This document shows positions 5,750 through 5,813 of a DNA stretch of 5,813 nucleotides, in pieces. The notes beneath the pieces were generated by a model. That model had not been told where the DNA came from. It worked only from the letters and a program-made list of their open reading frames with translations, and searched no databases. The stretch is from Treponema sp. UBA4319 (GTDB taxonomy: Bacteria > Spirochaetota > Spirochaetia > Treponematales > Treponemataceae). The stretch spans positions 8,955-14,767 of the forward strand of contig DGUD01000157.1 in NCBI GenBank assembly GCA_002393865.1, in the 5' to 3' direction. The first letter of the stretch is position 1. Every line of letters begins with the position of its first letter. A program made the translations under genes and the position numbers.

Positions 5750-5778
5750 TTGGCACATTATGTAAACTGTTTTAAAAT
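5750..5778 (+). promoter_or_regulatory. Outward sigma-70/sigma-A-type promoter for a gene beyond the right edge
   Basis: TTGGCA (5750-5755) and TAAAAT (5773-5778) each match consensus at 5 of 6 positions with 17-nt spacing, in AT-rich sequence. The expected start is near 5785. A 9-bp inverted repeat, ACATTATGT (5757-5763 core plus flanks), lies between the two elements. No + strand coding start can be assigned before the window ends. An ATG at 5792 has no ribosome binding site, and AAGGA near 5807 could be one for a start outside the window. The promoter is divergent from that of the diguanylate cyclase. Confidence 0.55.
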
Positions 5779-5813
5779 GCTTTTCTTTTTTATGCTACCA
5801 AAGCCAAGGATTC

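Noticed and set aside
5541..5756. Small - strand gene of 71 codons overlapping the start of the cyclase gene
   Set aside because: It is out of frame with the cyclase, has no ribosome binding site I can see, and crosses the cyclase promoter.
5750..5766. Sigma-54 promoter (TTGGCAC-like -24 element)
   Set aside because: The required TTGC-type -12 element is missing at the right distance; a sigma-70 reading fits better.

Overview
The window carries six protein-coding genes. Five lie head to tail on the + strand (cheR, cheB, a polyprenyl diphosphate synthase, a small TPR protein and an RseC-family membrane protein). One diguanylate cyclase lies on the - strand and converges on them. Sequence style suggests a motile, diderm Firmicute of the Negativicutes (a Selenomonas-like organism). 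The grounds are purine-rich AGGAGG-type ribosome binding sites, sigma-A/sigma-70-like promoters in AT-rich gaps, moderately GC-rich genes, and an RseC-type Cys protein beside chemotaxis genes. This placement is an inference from general familiarity and was not tested by alignment.

Region 1-1067: a GC hairpin with an A-tract at the left edge, then an AT-rich leader with a near-consensus promoter (TTTACA-17-TATAAT) whose expected start falls on the cheR ATG. CheR is followed by a 149-nt gap with two overlapping hairpins and then an intrinsic terminator. Region 1068-3407: CheB with all catalytic and phosphorylation residues, then a long-chain-type trans-polyprenyl synthase 48 nt downstream. Region 3375-4450: an extended -10 promoter overlapping the end of the synthase gene, an 89-nt structured leader, the TPR gene and the RseC-like gene (16-nt gap). 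Region 4451-5813: the diguanylate cyclase on the - strand, its stop only 3 nt from the RseC-like stop. An extended -10 promoter lies upstream of it, and a good outward + strand promoter serves a gene beyond the right edge.

CheR and CheB are the opposing methyltransferase and methylesterase of chemoreceptor adaptation. The diguanylate cyclase next door makes c-di-GMP, which often controls the switch between motility and sessile life, but the functional link here is only positional. The synthase, TPR and RseC-like genes may form a membrane/redox-related group (isoprenoid quinone or lipid-carrier side chain plus an electron-transfer accessory), which is inference. No tRNA, rRNA, CRISPR, insertion sequence or recognisable riboswitch was seen. 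I found no convincing undescribed system. The most interesting signals are regulatory: a possibly leaderless cheR mRNA, an attenuator-like cheR-cheB gap, and a hairpin that loops out the TPR gene's ribosome binding site.
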